64,000 bases of DNA, taken from the NCBI RefSeq assembly GCF_025965215.1, contig NZ_JAOPXI010000070.1:1-64000 (forward strand), read 5' to 3'. Numbering within the stretch: the stretch's first letter is position 1; each line of letters opens with the position of its first letter. Below, piece by piece: positions 25,016 through 33,268 of the stretch. Origin of the DNA: Marmoricola sp. Lineage in GTDB: Bacteria > Actinomycetota > Actinomycetes > Propionibacteriales > Nocardioidaceae. Below the pieces are notes generated by a model, which was not told the DNA's origin, did not search any database, and saw nothing but the letters and a program-made list of their open reading frames with translations. The position numbers were made by a program, and so were the translations under genes.

Positions 25016-25876
25016 TCACAGACCCATCGGGTGCCAGACGGTCTTGGTCTCCAGGAACTTAGTCATCCGGTCCAGGGCGGGTGTCGCCAGCAGGTCCTCG
25101 AGGCCGGGACGACGTACCCGCTTGAGATTCTCGGCGGCCGCCTCCTCCAACGTGCGGCCCAGGCCCGGGTCCGTCACGCCGGTCAGGTCGATGCCGTTGA
25201 CGTCCGAATGCGAGGCGAGCCACGGGGCGATCTCGGCCACCGAGCCGGTGAGCACGTTGACCACGCCCCCGGGTAGGTCGCTGGTCGCCATCACCTCGGC
25301 GAGGGTGATCGCCGTCAGCGGATGCGGCTCGCTGGCGATCACGACGCAGGTGTTGCCGGTGGTGATCACCGGAGCGACGACGCTCACGAGACCGAGCAGC
25401 GGGCCCGCTGGGGCGATGATCGCGATCACCCCGCTCGGCTCGGGCGCGGAGTGGTTGAAGTACGGGCCGGCGACCGGGTTGGCACCGCCGACGACCTGAG
25501 CGATCTTGTCCGCCCAACCGGCATACCAGACGAGCCGGTCGATGGCCGCGTCGACGAACGTTCGCGCCTTGGCGGGCGTGACGCCCTCGCTGCTGCGCAG
25601 CTCGGCTTCGAACTGGTCACGGCGGGACTCGAGCACCTCGGCGATCCGGTAGACCACCTGTCCGCGGTTGTACGCCGTCCGCCCTGACCACCCGCCGAAG
25701 GCCGACCGTGCAGCCCGTACGGCGTCGCGGGCGTCCTTGCGCGAGGCCTGGGACGCGTTCGCGAGGAAGCCGCCCTTGGCGTCCGCGACGACGTAGCTGC
25801 GGCCCGACTCCGAGCGTGGGAACTCCCCGTCGATGTACAGCTTGTAGGTCTTCTTCACATCAAGGCGCGCGCTCAT
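25016..25876 (-). CDS. Short aldehyde dehydrogenase paralog lacking the catalytic region
   Basis: This 286-residue protein aligns with the N-terminal NAD-binding half of aldehyde dehydrogenases (YKLYIDGEFPRSESGRSY, YAGWADKI, GVVNVLTGS). It ends before the catalytic domain: both the TLELGGK general base and the GxxCCAGSR nucleophile are absent. After TGVTDPGLGRT the sequence diverges into a Leu/Arg-rich tail. The coding region is otherwise open and GC-typical, and its ATG overlaps the stop of the full-length enzyme. It therefore looks like a maintained pseudo-enzyme, perhaps a structural or regulatory partner of that enzyme, rather than random decay. I recall similar deoC-ALDH-short ALDH sets in other actinobacteria. 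Confidence 0.82.
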   Translation of the reverse strand: MSARLDVKKTYKLYIDGEFPRSESGRSYVVADAKGGFLANASQASRKDARDAVRAARSAFGGWSGRTAYNRGQVVYRIAEVLESRRDQFEAELRSSEGVTPAKARTFVDAAIDRLVWYAGWADKIAQVVGGANPVAGPYFNHSAPEPSGVIAIIAPAGPLLGLVSVVAPVITTGNTCVVIASEPHPLTAITLAEVMATSDLPGGVVNVLTGSVAEIAPWLASHSDVNGIDLTGVTDPGLGRTLEEAAAENLKRVRRPGLEDLLATPALDRMTKFLETKTVWHPMGL

Positions 25877-27315
25877 CGCAGGTAGGCCTCCAGTCCGTGG
25901 CGGCCGCCCTCGCGGCCGTAGCCCGACTCCTTGTACCCGCCGAACGGCGAGGCCGGGTCGAAGCGGTTGAACGTGTTCGACCACACCACGCCGGCGCGTA
26001 GCTGCGAGGCCATCCAGAGGATCCGCGAGCCCTTGTCTGTCCAGATGCCCGCGGAGAGCCCGAAGGGGGTGTTGTTCGCCTTCTCCACCGCCTCCTTCGG
26101 CGTCCGGAAGGTCAGGATCGACAGCACCGGTCCGAAGATCTCCTCGCGGGCGATCCGGTGTGCCTGGCTGACCCCGGTGAAGATCGTCGGCGGGAACCAG
26201 AAGCCGGTCTGCGGCAGGTCACACGCCGGGGACCAGCGGCCGGCGCCCTCGGCCTCGCCGATGTCGGAGAGCTCCCGGATCTTGGCGAGCTGCTCCGCGG
26301 AGTTGATCGCGCCGATGTCGGTGTTCTTGTCCAGCGGGTCGCCGACGCGCAGGGTCTTCATCCGGCGCTTCAACGTGGCGATGACCTCGTCGGCCACCGA
26401 CTCCTGGACGAGCAGCCGCGACCCGGCGCAGCAGACGTGGCCCTGGTTGAAGAAGATGCCGTTGACGATGCCCTCGATCGCCTGGTCCAGCGGCGCGTCG
26501 TCGAACACGATGTTCGCGGCCTTGCCGCCGAGTTCCAGGGTGACCCGCTTGTCCGTCCCGGCGACGGACTTGGCGATGGCCCGGCCGACATCGGTCGAGC
26601 CGGTGAAGGCCACCTTGTCGACTCCCGGGTGCGCCACGATCGCGCGTCCGGTCTCGCCGGCGCCGGTAAGGATGTTGACCACGCCAGCAGGCAGGTCGGC
26701 CTGCTGGCAGACCTCCGCGAACAGCAGCGCTGTCAGCGGCGTGGTCTCGGCCGGCTTCAGCACGACGGTGTTGCCGCAGGCCAGTGCCGGCGCGATCTTC
26801 CACGCGAGCATCAGCAGCGGGAAGTTCCACGGGATGACCTGGCCGGCGACCCCGAGTGGCTGGGGATCAGCGCCGTTGTTCCCGTTTCCTGGCAGCGCGT
26901 ACGCGAGCTTGTCGGCCCAGCCTGCGTAGTAGAAGAAGTGCGCGGCGACGAGAGGGATGTCGACGTCGCGGGTCTCCTTGATCGGCTTGCCGTTGTCGAT
27001 CGACTCCAGGACCGCGAACTCGCGGGCCCGCTCCTGGATGATCCGCGCAATCCGGAAGAGGTACTTACCGCGTTCGGCTCCGGACATCTTCGACCAGACC
27101 CGGGTGTACGCGCGGCGCGCCGCCTTCACGGCTACGTCGACGTCGGCGTCGTTCGCCTCGGCGACCTCGGCCAGCACCTCTTCGGTGCTCGGGCTGATCG
27201 ACTTGAAGGACTTGCCGTGCCCGTCGACGAACTCACCGTCGATGAACAGGCCGTAGGACGGCTTGATGTCGACGATCGCGCGGGACTCCGGCGCGGGGGC
27301 GTACTCGAAGGTCAT
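25873..27315 (-). CDS. NAD-dependent aldehyde dehydrogenase (deoC-linked)
   Basis: This is a 480-residue complete aldehyde dehydrogenase. It has the NAD-binding VIPWNFPLLMLAWKIAPALA and GSTDVGRAI, the general base in VTLELGGK (about E261), and the nucleophilic cysteine in NQGHVCCAGSR (about C295). C-terminal FGGYKESGYGREGG is present. Encoded just downstream of deoC, it most likely oxidises the acetaldehyde released by DeoC. Its start (MTFEYAP) is 6 bp after the deoC stop; the 725-aa track ORF is a frame extension through deoC and is not real. It overlaps the short paralog that follows. Confidence 0.92.
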   Translation of the reverse strand: MTFEYAPAPESRAIVDIKPSYGLFIDGEFVDGHGKSFKSISPSTEEVLAEVAEANDADVDVAVKAARRAYTRVWSKMSGAERGKYLFRIARIIQERAREFAVLESIDNGKPIKETRDVDIPLVAAHFFYYAGWADKLAYALPGNGNNGADPQPLGVAGQVIPWNFPLLMLAWKIAPALACGNTVVLKPAETTPLTALLFAEVCQQADLPAGVVNILTGAGETGRAIVAHPGVDKVAFTGSTDVGRAIAKSVAGTDKRVTLELGGKAANIVFDDAPLDQAIEGIVNGIFFNQGHVCCAGSRLLVQESVADEVIATLKRRMKTLRVGDPLDKNTDIGAINSAEQLAKIRELSDIGEAEGAGRWSPACDLPQTGFWFPPTIFTGVSQAHRIAREEIFGPVLSILTFRTPKEAVEKANNTPFGLSAGIWTDKGSRILWMASQLRAGVVWSNTFNRFDPASPFGGYKESGYGREGGRHGLEAYLR

Positions 27316-27320
27316 CTGGA

Positions 27321-28316
27321 TCAGTCCAACGTCACGTAGTCGGGACCGGAGTAGTGCCCGGTCTTGATCTTGGAGCGCTGCATCAGCAGGTCGTTCAGGA
27401 GCGTCGAGGCTCCGAAGCGGAACCAGTCCGGATCGAGCCAGTCCTCCCCGGCGATCTCGTTGACCGTCACGAGGTACTTGATGGCGTCCTTGCTGTGCCG
27501 GATCCCGCCGGCCGGTTTCACGCCGACCATCTGCCCGGTCGCCTCGCGGAAGTCGCGGACCGCCTCGAGCATGATCATCGTGACCGGCAGGGTCGCGGCG
27601 GGTTGCACCTTGCCGGTGGAGGTCTTGATGAAGTGCGCGCCGGCCATCATCGCCAGCCAGCTCGCACGACGTACGTTGTCGTAGGTCTGGAGCTCGCCGG
27701 TCTCGAAGATCACCTTCAGGTGCGCGTGGCCGCCGTCGGGCCGGGCGCAGGCCGCGCGGACGGCCACGATCTCCTCGAAGACCTCCAGATAACGGCCCGA
27801 GAGGAAGGCGCCCCGGTCGATCACCATGTCGATCTCGTCGGCACCGGCCTCGACCGCGTCCGCGGTGTCGGCAAGCTTGATGTCGAGGGCTGCCCGGCCG
27901 CTGGGGAAGGCTGTCGCCACCGCGGCGACGTGAACCCCCGAGGAGCCGAGGGCCCTCTTCGCGGTCGCGACCATGTCGGGGTAGACGCAGACCGCGGCCG
28001 TCGAGGGGCATCCCGGATCGGTCGGGTCGGGGTGCATCGCCTTGGCGCACAGCGCCTTGACCTTGCCGTGGGTGTCCATCCCCTCGAGCGTGGTCAGGTC
28101 GACCATCGTGATGGCGAGATCCAGCGCGAACGCCTTGGCGGTGGTCTTGATGGACCGGGTCCCGAGGGCGGCCGCACGCTGTTCGGCTCCCACCTGGTCC
28201 ACGCCGGGCAGTCCGTGCAGGAACCGCCGGAGCGCCGACTCCGAGGCGGTCGCGTCCGCGAACGCGGCCAAGCGGTCCGGCCCGACCGGAGGCGCCGTTG
28301 CCTTCAGGGTGGTCAT
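27321..28316 (-). CDS. deoC: Deoxyribose-phosphate aldolase
   Basis: This 331-residue class I aldolase splits 2-deoxyribose-5-phosphate into acetaldehyde and glyceraldehyde-3-phosphate. The Schiff-base lysine is in HFIKTSTGK and the second active-site lysine in GVKPAGGIR. The AVCVYP, EIDMVIDRG and KVIFETG strands of the TIM barrel are visible. It is longer than the E. coli enzyme because of N-terminal and C-terminal extensions. It is first in the leftward operon deoC-ALDH-short ALDH-uridine kinase. TAGACT lies 6 nt before the ATG, indicating a leaderless transcript. It links PNP/DeoA products to central carbon metabolism. Confidence 0.96.
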   Translation of the reverse strand: MTTLKATAPPVGPDRLAAFADATASESALRRFLHGLPGVDQVGAEQRAAALGTRSIKTTAKAFALDLAITMVDLTTLEGMDTHGKVKALCAKAMHPDPTDPGCPSTAAVCVYPDMVATAKRALGSSGVHVAAVATAFPSGRAALDIKLADTADAVEAGADEIDMVIDRGAFLSGRYLEVFEEIVAVRAACARPDGGHAHLKVIFETGELQTYDNVRRASWLAMMAGAHFIKTSTGKVQPAATLPVTMIMLEAVRDFREATGQMVGVKPAGGIRHSKDAIKYLVTVNEIAGEDWLDPDWFRFGASTLLNDLLMQRSKIKTGHYSGPDYVTLD

Positions 28317-28322
28317 CTCAGC

Positions 28323-28328
28323 AGTCTA
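28323..28328 (-). promoter_or_regulatory. -10 box TAGACT of deoC (leaderless)
   Basis: Read leftward, TAGACT is followed by 6 nt and then the deoC ATG at 28316. Confidence 0.5.
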
Positions 28329-28378
28329 GGAGCGTTCTCGCGTCCCCGGCCAATCCCGGGTTCGGGCGGGGGTCCGCT

Positions 28379-28384
28379 TAGGCT
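28379..28384 (+). promoter_or_regulatory. -10 box TAGGCT of the membrane PH-like gene (leaderless)
   Basis: TAGGCT is followed by 6 nt and then the ATG at 28391; the promoter is divergent from that of deoC. Confidence 0.5.
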
Positions 28385-28390
28385 GGCCGG

Positions 28391-29020
28391 ATGGCGAAGG
28401 CGAAGGTCGAGCAGCGTTACGGGCCCACGTCGGGCGCGATCACGGGGATGCTCGGAGTCCTCGGCTGCCTGGTCGCGGCGGTCTGGCTGCCGTTCGCCGG
28501 TCACGATCTGCTCACGACCCGCTGGTCCCTGGGCGCCGGTGCGGCCGCGGTCGTGCTGTGGACCTTCATGCTCCGGCCACGGATCATCGTCGAGGACGAG
28601 ACCCTCGAGCTGCGCAACCCGCTCTCCTCCTGGCTGCTGGGGCTGGCTGACGTCGACACCGTCCAGGTCCGGGCCGTCACCCGGGTCCGGACGGTCTCCG
28701 GCGGCTCGTACGACGCGGTCGCGGTCGGACGACCGATCAGAACCCTGGCCGGTCGCAAACGGAGGCGATCCGTCGGCATCGCGGGCTTCGGCGGTCGCGT
28801 CGAGCTCGCGCCCGAACCGACGTCGGTCAAGCCCAAGTACGCGCGCACCGACGGCCCCGACGCGATCGCCGACCTGATGATCGAACAGATTCTCGCCGCG
28901 GCGGCCCGGGCCAGGGAGGCCAGCGCACCCGACGTACGCGTTCGCCGGAACTGGGCGATCCTGGAGCTGGTGCTCATCGGCGCGATGCTGCTGGCGCTGG
29001 CAGTGACCTGGCTGGTCTGA
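28391..29020 (+). CDS. Small membrane protein with PH-like domain, unknown function
   Basis: This is a 209-residue protein with two hydrophobic segments near the N-terminus (residues about 17-60), a beta-rich middle (RPRIIVEDETLELRNPLSSWLLGL) resembling bacterial PH-like domains, and one C-terminal membrane segment (LVLIGAMLLALAVTWLV). No catalytic motif is seen. It stands alone, divergent from deoC and convergent with the mutase gene. A short inverted repeat CTGATC-N9-GATCAG at its 3' end (29017-29037) may be a weak terminator. Function unknown. Confidence 0.75.
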   Translation: MAKAKVEQRYGPTSGAITGMLGVLGCLVAAVWLPFAGHDLLTTRWSLGAGAAAVVLWTFMLRPRIIVEDETLELRNPLSSWLLGLADVDTVQVRAVTRVRTVSGGSYDAVAVGRPIRTLAGRKRRRSVGIAGFGGRVELAPEPTSVKPKYARTDGPDAIADLMIEQILAAAARAREASAPDVRVRRNWAILELVLIGAMLLALAVTWLV

Positions 29021-29052
29021 TCAGGGGCTGCGATCAGGTCGGTTGCCTGGTC

Positions 29053-30702
29053 TCACAGACCGGCCGCCTTCGACAGGTCGGCGCGGATCGCGTCCAGCCG
29101 ACCGGCGGCGACGATCCGAGCGGCATCCACGCCGTCCTCGACAGGCTCGACCGGGACGACCACCTCGAGGTAGCACTTCACCTTCGGCTCGGTCCCTGAG
29201 GGCCGCACGATCACGCGGGCCCGATCGGCGAGCGCGAATCGCAGACCATCGGTCGGCGGCAGGTCGGCAGAGCCGGCGGCGAGGTCGACCACGGTCTCGA
29301 CCCGGAGGCCGCCGAGAGTCTGCGGCGGGCTCTCGCGCAACCGTGCCATCGTCGCCGGGATCTGGCCCACGTCGGTGAACCGGACGCTGAGCTGGTCGGT
29401 CGCGTGCAGACCGTGGGTCCGGGCCAGGTCGTCGAGGAGGTCGCGAAGGTCCAGGCCCTCGTCCTTCGCGGCAGCCGCCATCTCGCAGACCAGCAGCAAC
29501 GCGGAGACACCGTCCTTGTCCTTCACATGATCCGGGTCGACGCAGTAGCCCAGCGCCTCCTCGTACCCGAACGCCAGGCCCGGGATCCTGCCGATCCACT
29601 TGAAGCCGGTCAGCGTCACCTGATGGGGTTGTCCTGCCTCCTCGGCCATCGCTCCGAGCAGACTGGAGGAGACGATCGAGGCCGCGTAGACGCCGTTCTT
29701 GCCCCGTGCCAGCAGGTGTCGGGCCAGCAGGACGCCGACCTCGTCGCCGCGCAGCATCTGCCAGCCGTGCGACTCGTATCCCTTCCTGGGCGGGACCGCC
29801 ACCGCGCACCGGTCGGCGTCGGGATCGTTCGCGACCACGATGTCGGCATCGACCTCGGCTGCCAGCGCCATCGCCAGGTCCATCGCGCCGGGCTCCTCGG
29901 GGTTCGGGAACGCCACCGTCGGGAAGTCCGGGTCCGGGTCCGACTGCGCCGGAGGCTCGTACGGCGCCGCGAAACCGGCCAGCTCCAGCACCCGCTGGAC
30001 CGTCGTACCGCCGACGCCGTGCAAGGGCGTGTAGACCATCCGGAGGTCGCGCGGGCCGGGCCCGACCAGGGCGGCGATCGATCGTTCGTAGCGTTCGATC
30101 ACTGCCTCGTCGAGCACCACCGCGTCAGTCCCGCGGGCGATGTCGGCCACCGGGCCGACGGCGGCGATGTGGGCCGCGATGTCGTGATCGGCTGGGGGCA
30201 CGATCTGGCTGCCGTCACCGAGGTAGACCTTGTAGCCGTTGTCCTCCGGAGGATTGTGGCTGGCAGTCACCATCACGCCGGCGACGCAGTCGAGCTCGCG
30301 GATCGCGAAGGCCAGGAGCGGCGTCGGCAGCGGCCGGGGGAGCAGCAGGGCCCGCAGGCCCGCGCCGGTCATCACCTCGGCGGTGTCACGGGCGAACACG
30401 TCGGAGTTGTGGCGGGCGTCGTAGCCGATCACGACGGCGTCGCTGCTGCCCGCACCCCGATCCTTCAGGTACGCCGCGAGCCCGGCGGCCGCACGCAGCA
30501 CGACGACCCGGTTCATCCGGTTCGGGCCGGCACCGAGGGCACCACGCAGGCCTGCGGTCCCGAACTCCAGGGTGCCGTCGAAACGGTCCGCGATCTCGTC
30601 GAGGTCCTCGGCAGCGATCAGGGCCTCGAGCTCGGCGCGCGTGTGCGGGTCGGGATCCGCAGCGGCCCAGGCGCGAGCGGAGGCAAGGAGGTCTGCACTC
30701 AT
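29053..30702 (-). CDS. Phospho-sugar mutase (PmmB-like; possible phosphopentomutase)
   Basis: This is a 549-residue alpha-D-phosphohexomutase-superfamily enzyme. It has an FGTAGLRG entry motif, the phosphoserine loop TASHNPPEDNGYKVY, the metal-binding DPDADR and the phosphate-binding PSGTEPK. The length and FGTAG start match the PMM2/phosphopentomutase-like subgroup (M. tuberculosis pmmB type). Because it lies between deoC and PNP and no deoB is present, I infer that it may interconvert (deoxy)ribose-1- and -5-phosphate, closing the nucleoside catabolic route. Phosphomannomutase or phosphoglucomutase activity is the alternative. The start is the ATG 7 nt after a TAGTCT box. Confidence 0.88.
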   Translation of the reverse strand: MSADLLASARAWAAADPDPHTRAELEALIAAEDLDEIADRFDGTLEFGTAGLRGALGAGPNRMNRVVVLRAAAGLAAYLKDRGAGSSDAVVIGYDARHNSDVFARDTAEVMTGAGLRALLLPRPLPTPLLAFAIRELDCVAGVMVTASHNPPEDNGYKVYLGDGSQIVPPADHDIAAHIAAVGPVADIARGTDAVVLDEAVIERYERSIAALVGPGPRDLRMVYTPLHGVGGTTVQRVLELAGFAAPYEPPAQSDPDPDFPTVAFPNPEEPGAMDLAMALAAEVDADIVVANDPDADRCAVAVPPRKGYESHGWQMLRGDEVGVLLARHLLARGKNGVYAASIVSSSLLGAMAEEAGQPHQVTLTGFKWIGRIPGLAFGYEEALGYCVDPDHVKDKDGVSALLLVCEMAAAAKDEGLDLRDLLDDLARTHGLHATDQLSVRFTDVGQIPATMARLRESPPQTLGGLRVETVVDLAAGSADLPPTDGLRFALADRARVIVRPSGTEPKVKCYLEVVVPVEPVEDGVDAARIVAAGRLDAIRADLSKAAGL

Positions 30703-30709
30703 GGTCGCG

Positions 30710-30715
30710 AGACTA
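30710..30715 (-). promoter_or_regulatory. -10 box TAGTCT of the phospho-sugar mutase gene (leaderless)
   Basis: Read leftward, TAGTCT is followed by 7 nt and then the ATG at 30702. Confidence 0.5.
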
Positions 30716-30729
30716 GTGGCACGACGTAC

Positions 30730-30735
30730 TAGCGT
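30730..30735 (+). promoter_or_regulatory. -10 box TAGCGT of the SRPBCC gene (leaderless)
   Basis: TAGCGT is followed by 7 nt and then GTG 30743; it lies only 15 bp from the divergent mutase -10 box. Confidence 0.45.
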
Positions 30736-30742
30736 CGTGGGG

Positions 30743-31183
30743 GTGAGCATCCGGGACTACTCCTTCAGCCACACCACCGCGGTGGCCGCGCCTCCCGAGC
30801 AGGTGCACGCCCTGCTGGTCGACCTGGAGAACTTCGGGTCCTGGTGGCCCCAGGTCGTCGCCGTGGCGAGCCTGGGGCCCGAGGACGCGCTCGTGATCTG
30901 CCGCTCGCGCCTGCCCTACGACCTCGAGCTGCACCTGCACGCCGCGAGCCGCGCTCCGCAGCTGTTGCGGGTTGCCATCGGCGGCCCGATCAGTGGAACG
31001 GCGCAGTGGCGCCTGACGCCGGTCCCCGGCGGTACCCGGCTCGAGTTCGAGCAGCACGTGCGCGCCACCGCTCCGCTGTTCGCCCTCGCCTCAGCGCTCG
31101 TCAAGCCGCTGCTGAGGTGGAACCACCACGCGATGATGCGCGGTGCCGAGGACGGACTGGCCGCCCGGTTCGGGTCGCTCTAG
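30743..31183 (+). CDS. SRPBCC (START/Bet v1-like) family protein
   Basis: This is a 146-residue polyketide-cyclase/START-like protein with a hydrophobic ligand cavity. It opens with an SFSHTTAVAAPPEQVHALLVDLENFGSWWP block characteristic of the superfamily and ends with the long C-terminal helix (LLRWNHHAMMRGAEDGLAARF). No catalytic function can be assigned. The GTG start is supported by the 7-nt spacing to TAGCGT; the track ORF begins earlier inside the divergent mutase gene. Its stop overlaps the 3' end of the thiol peroxidase gene by four bases (convergent). Confidence 0.8.
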   Translation: MSIRDYSFSHTTAVAAPPEQVHALLVDLENFGSWWPQVVAVASLGPEDALVICRSRLPYDLELHLHAASRAPQLLRVAIGGPISGTAQWRLTPVPGGTRLEFEQHVRATAPLFALASALVKPLLRWNHHAMMRGAEDGLAARFGSL

Positions 31184-31674
31184 CCGAGCGCCGCGATCGC
31201 TGCGTCGTAGTCCGGCTCCTGGCCGACCGCCGGGACGAGTTCGCTGTGCAGCACGGTGCCGTCGGTATCGACGACCACGACGGCACGGCCGTACAGTCCG
31301 GCGAACTTGCTGTCGGTCAGCGTGATGCCGTAGTCCTGCCCGAACGTCGAGCGGAAGCCCGAGGCCACCGTGACGTTCTCCAGTCCCTCGGCCGCGCAGA
31401 AGCCAGCCAGGGCGAAGGGCAGGTCCATCGAGACGTTGAGGACGGTCGTCTCCTCGAGCCCGGCGGCCAGCTCGTTGAACTTCCGCACGCTGGCCTGGCA
31501 GACGCCGGTGCCGATGCTCGGGAAGATGCTGATGACGGTGCGACCGGTCAGGTCGGCCGAGGACAGGTCGGAGAGGTCGGCGGCTACGAGGGTGAAGGAC
31601 GGCGCCTTCGAGCCCTTCGCGGGGATGTCGCCGACGGTGTGTGCTTGTGAGTCACCGAACGCAATGGTTGCCAT
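31180..31674 (-). CDS. tpx: Thiol peroxidase (2-Cys atypical peroxiredoxin)
   Basis: This 164-residue cytoplasmic peroxiredoxin reduces hydrogen peroxide and alkyl hydroperoxides at the expense of thioredoxin. The peroxidatic cysteine is C59 in FPSIGTGVCQ (the TxxC motif is kept although GTG replaces the usual DTP). The resolving cysteine is C93 in AGFCAAEG. The spacing of 34 residues is as in E. coli Tpx. The ATG is preceded by AAAGGG. It stands alone between convergent SRPBCC and the aldo-keto reductase unit. Confidence 0.94.
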   Translation of the reverse strand: MATIAFGDSQAHTVGDIPAKGSKAPSFTLVAADLSDLSSADLTGRTVISIFPSIGTGVCQASVRKFNELAAGLEETTVLNVSMDLPFALAGFCAAEGLENVTVASGFRSTFGQDYGITLTDSKFAGLYGRAVVVVDTDGTVLHSELVPAVGQEPDYDAAIAALG

Positions 31675-31706
31675 GCGCCCTTTCTACACGGTGCGACGAA
31701 GGACCC

Positions 31707-31750
31707 GCACGGCGGTCACCGCATCTCGACACGCTCGATGACCGCCGTGC
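31707..31750 (-). terminator. Hairpin with REP-like core after the aldo-keto reductase gene
   Basis: GCACGGCGGTCA-N20-TGACCGCCGTGC is a perfect 12-bp inverted repeat starting 7 bp after the aldo-keto reductase stop. Its loop side carries the repeat core CATCTCGACACGCTCGA (31719-31747), shared with 45251-45283. Confidence 0.65.
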
Positions 31751-31756
31751 GCTCGC

Positions 31757-32752
31757 TCACTTGTCGATGTGGGTCATGTCGCCATACCGGTCTCCGAGGA
31801 CGGCGTTGCGGGGGACGACCTGCTCGAGGTGGGCGAGCTCCTCGGACGTCAGGGTGACCGCGGCGGCGGCGACGTTCTCCCCGAGGTACTTGACCCGCTT
31901 CGTGCCCGGGATCGGGACCACGTCTTCTCCCTGGGCCAGGACCCACGCCAGGGCAAGTTGACCAGGGGTGCAGCCCTTGTCGGCGGCGACCTTGCCGATC
32001 GCGTCGACCAGCTTCAGGTTGGCCTCGAGCGCCTCGCCCTGGAAGCGCGGGAAGTACGCCGACGCACGACCGTCGCCGTCCTCGAGTGTCGTCCACTCCT
32101 GCTTGCCGGTCAGCATGCCGCGGCCGAGCGGCGAGTAGGGCACCAGGCCGATGCCGAGCTCGCGGATGACGCCGAGGATCTCGTCCTCCAGGTCGCGCGT
32201 GAACAGCGAGTACTCGGTCTGCAGCGCGGTGATCGGGTGGGTCGAGTGCGCCTTGCGGATGTTCGCGGCGGACGCCTCGGAGAGTCCGAGGTGGCGGACC
32301 TTGCCGGCCTCGACGAGCTCGGCCATGGCGCCGACGGTCTCCTCGATCGGGACGGACTTGTCGACGCGGTGCTGGTAGTAGAGGTCGATGTGGTCGACGC
32401 CGAGCCGGACCAGCGAGGCGTCGCACGCCGAGCGCACGTACTCCGGGCTGCCGTTGATCCCGATGCGGGTGCCGTCGGGGGCGCGCTCGTTGCCGAACTT
32501 GGTGGCGAGCTGGACCTCGTCACGGCGGCCTGCGATCGCCTTGCCGACCAGCTGCTCGTTGGTGAAGGGGCCGTACATGTCGGCCGTGTCGAGGAACGTG
32601 ACACCGAGGTCGAGGGCGCGATGGATCGTGTCGATCCCGGCGGCCTCGTCGGTCGCGCCATAGAACTCCGACATCCCCATGCAGCCCAGGCCGAGGGTCG
32701 AGACGGTCAGCGGTGAGACGGTCCCCAGAGTGCGTGTGCTCAATTCAGTCAT
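31757..32752 (-). CDS. Aldo/keto reductase
   Basis: This is a 331-residue NADPH-dependent aldo/keto reductase of the AKR12/13-like (YajO/IolS) type with a TIM-barrel fold. Catalytic residues are visible in LDTADMYG (Asp, Tyr), LATKFG (Lys) and YYQHRVD (His), and the cofactor site in [15 protein letters not shown]. The start is the ATG ([10 protein letters not shown]), 6 nt downstream of a TTGAGT -10-like box that follows a MerR-type promoter with a long spacer. The MerR gene is directly upstream, and the same 23-bp operator precedes both genes, so this is probably its target. The substrate is likely a reactive carbonyl. Confidence 0.92.
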   Translation of the reverse strand: MTELSTRTLGTVSPLTVSTLGLGCMGMSEFYGATDEAAGIDTIHRALDLGVTFLDTADMYGPFTNEQLVGKAIAGRRDEVQLATKFGNERAPDGTRIGINGSPEYVRSACDASLVRLGVDHIDLYYQHRVDKSVPIEETVGAMAELVEAGKVRHLGLSEASAANIRKAHSTHPITALQTEYSLFTRDLEDEILGVIRELGIGLVPYSPLGRGMLTGKQEWTTLEDGDGRASAYFPRFQGEALEANLKLVDAIGKVAADKGCTPGQLALAWVLAQGEDVVPIPGTKRVKYLGENVAAAAVTLTSEELAHLEQVVPRNAVLGDRYGDMTHIDK

Positions 32753-32766
32753 GGGACCACTCAACG

Positions 32767-32789
32767 CCTTCGAGTGCACTCCAAGTCAA
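32767..32789 (-). promoter_or_regulatory. MerR operator/promoter copy 1 (aldo-keto reductase)
   Basis: Minus strand TTGACTTGGAGTGCACTCGAAGG contains the near-perfect palindrome CTTGGAGTG-CACTCGAAG between a TTGACT -35 box and a -10-like TTGAGT with 19-bp spacing, typical of MerR promoters. It overlaps the merR stop codon. It is identical over 23 bp to the copy at 33175. Confidence 0.75.
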
Positions 32790-33160
32790 GCGACGGCGCC
32801 CACCTGGCCCTCGTAGATCCCGATCTTGTGGTCGATCGCCCGCAGGTGTCCGGTCACCTCCGCAAGCTGGACCTCGACCCGGGCGCGGTGCGCCTTGAGG
32901 AGCGCGAGCCGCTCGGCCTCGTTTCCGGACCCGGCGCGTACCAGCCCGGCGTACCGGCGTACGTCACGAATCGGCATCCCGGTGGAGCGGAGCCGGGTGA
33001 TCAGCAGGATCCAGGTCAGGTCCTGTGCGCTGTAGCGCCGGTGCCCGGAAGCCGACCGGTCCACTGCTCCGAGCATGAGCCCGTCACGCTCGTAGTAACG
33101 CAGGGTGTGGGCGGTCAGGCCTGTCTGCTCGGCCGCCTCGGCGATGGTCAGGGAGGTCAC
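32786..33160 (-). CDS. MerR-family transcriptional regulator
   Basis: This 124-residue activator has an N-terminal winged helix (TIAEAAEQTGLTAHTLRYYERDGLM, RRYSAQDLTWI) and a C-terminal coiled coil (about residues 80-118). It has no cysteine cluster, so metal sensing is unlikely; it resembles the small MerR regulators paired with aldo/keto reductases. I reject the track start at 33187 because it lies inside the operator. GTG 33160 is 6 nt after a GAAGAT -10-like box, implying a leaderless message. The operator copy at 33175 suggests that the regulator controls its own gene as well as the reductase. Confidence 0.88.
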   Translation of the reverse strand: MTSLTIAEAAEQTGLTAHTLRYYERDGLMLGAVDRSASGHRRYSAQDLTWILLITRLRSTGMPIRDVRRYAGLVRAGSGNEAERLALLKAHRARVEVQLAEVTGHLRAIDHKIGIYEGQVGAVA

Positions 33161-33174
33161 CTGGCCATCTTCAC

Positions 33175-33197
33175 CCTTCGAGTGCACTCCAAGTCAA
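33175..33197 (-). promoter_or_regulatory. MerR operator/promoter copy 2 (merR itself)
   Basis: This is the same 23-bp sequence as at 32767-32789, with TTGACT and 19-bp spacing to GAAGAT, which lies 6 nt before the merR GTG. Confidence 0.75.
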
Positions 33198-33268
33198 TGC
33201 CGCTGTATCAGGACCGAGCACGAGTGCTCTTGAGGGGCAACACCCGAAACTCGTGGAAGGTCCCGGCG

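Noticed and set aside
25873-28050. 725-aa ORF suggesting a fused deoC-linked protein
   Set aside because: The first 245 residues are an out-of-frame reading of deoC; the aldehyde dehydrogenase proper begins at 27315.
31180-31674. Unusual GTGVCQ active site in thiol peroxidase
   Set aside because: The functional TxxC motif and the resolving cysteine spacing are kept, so activity is expected.
32786-33187. Longer MerR start at 33187
   Set aside because: The codon lies inside the operator/-35 element; the GTG at 33160 has proper spacing to the -10-like box.
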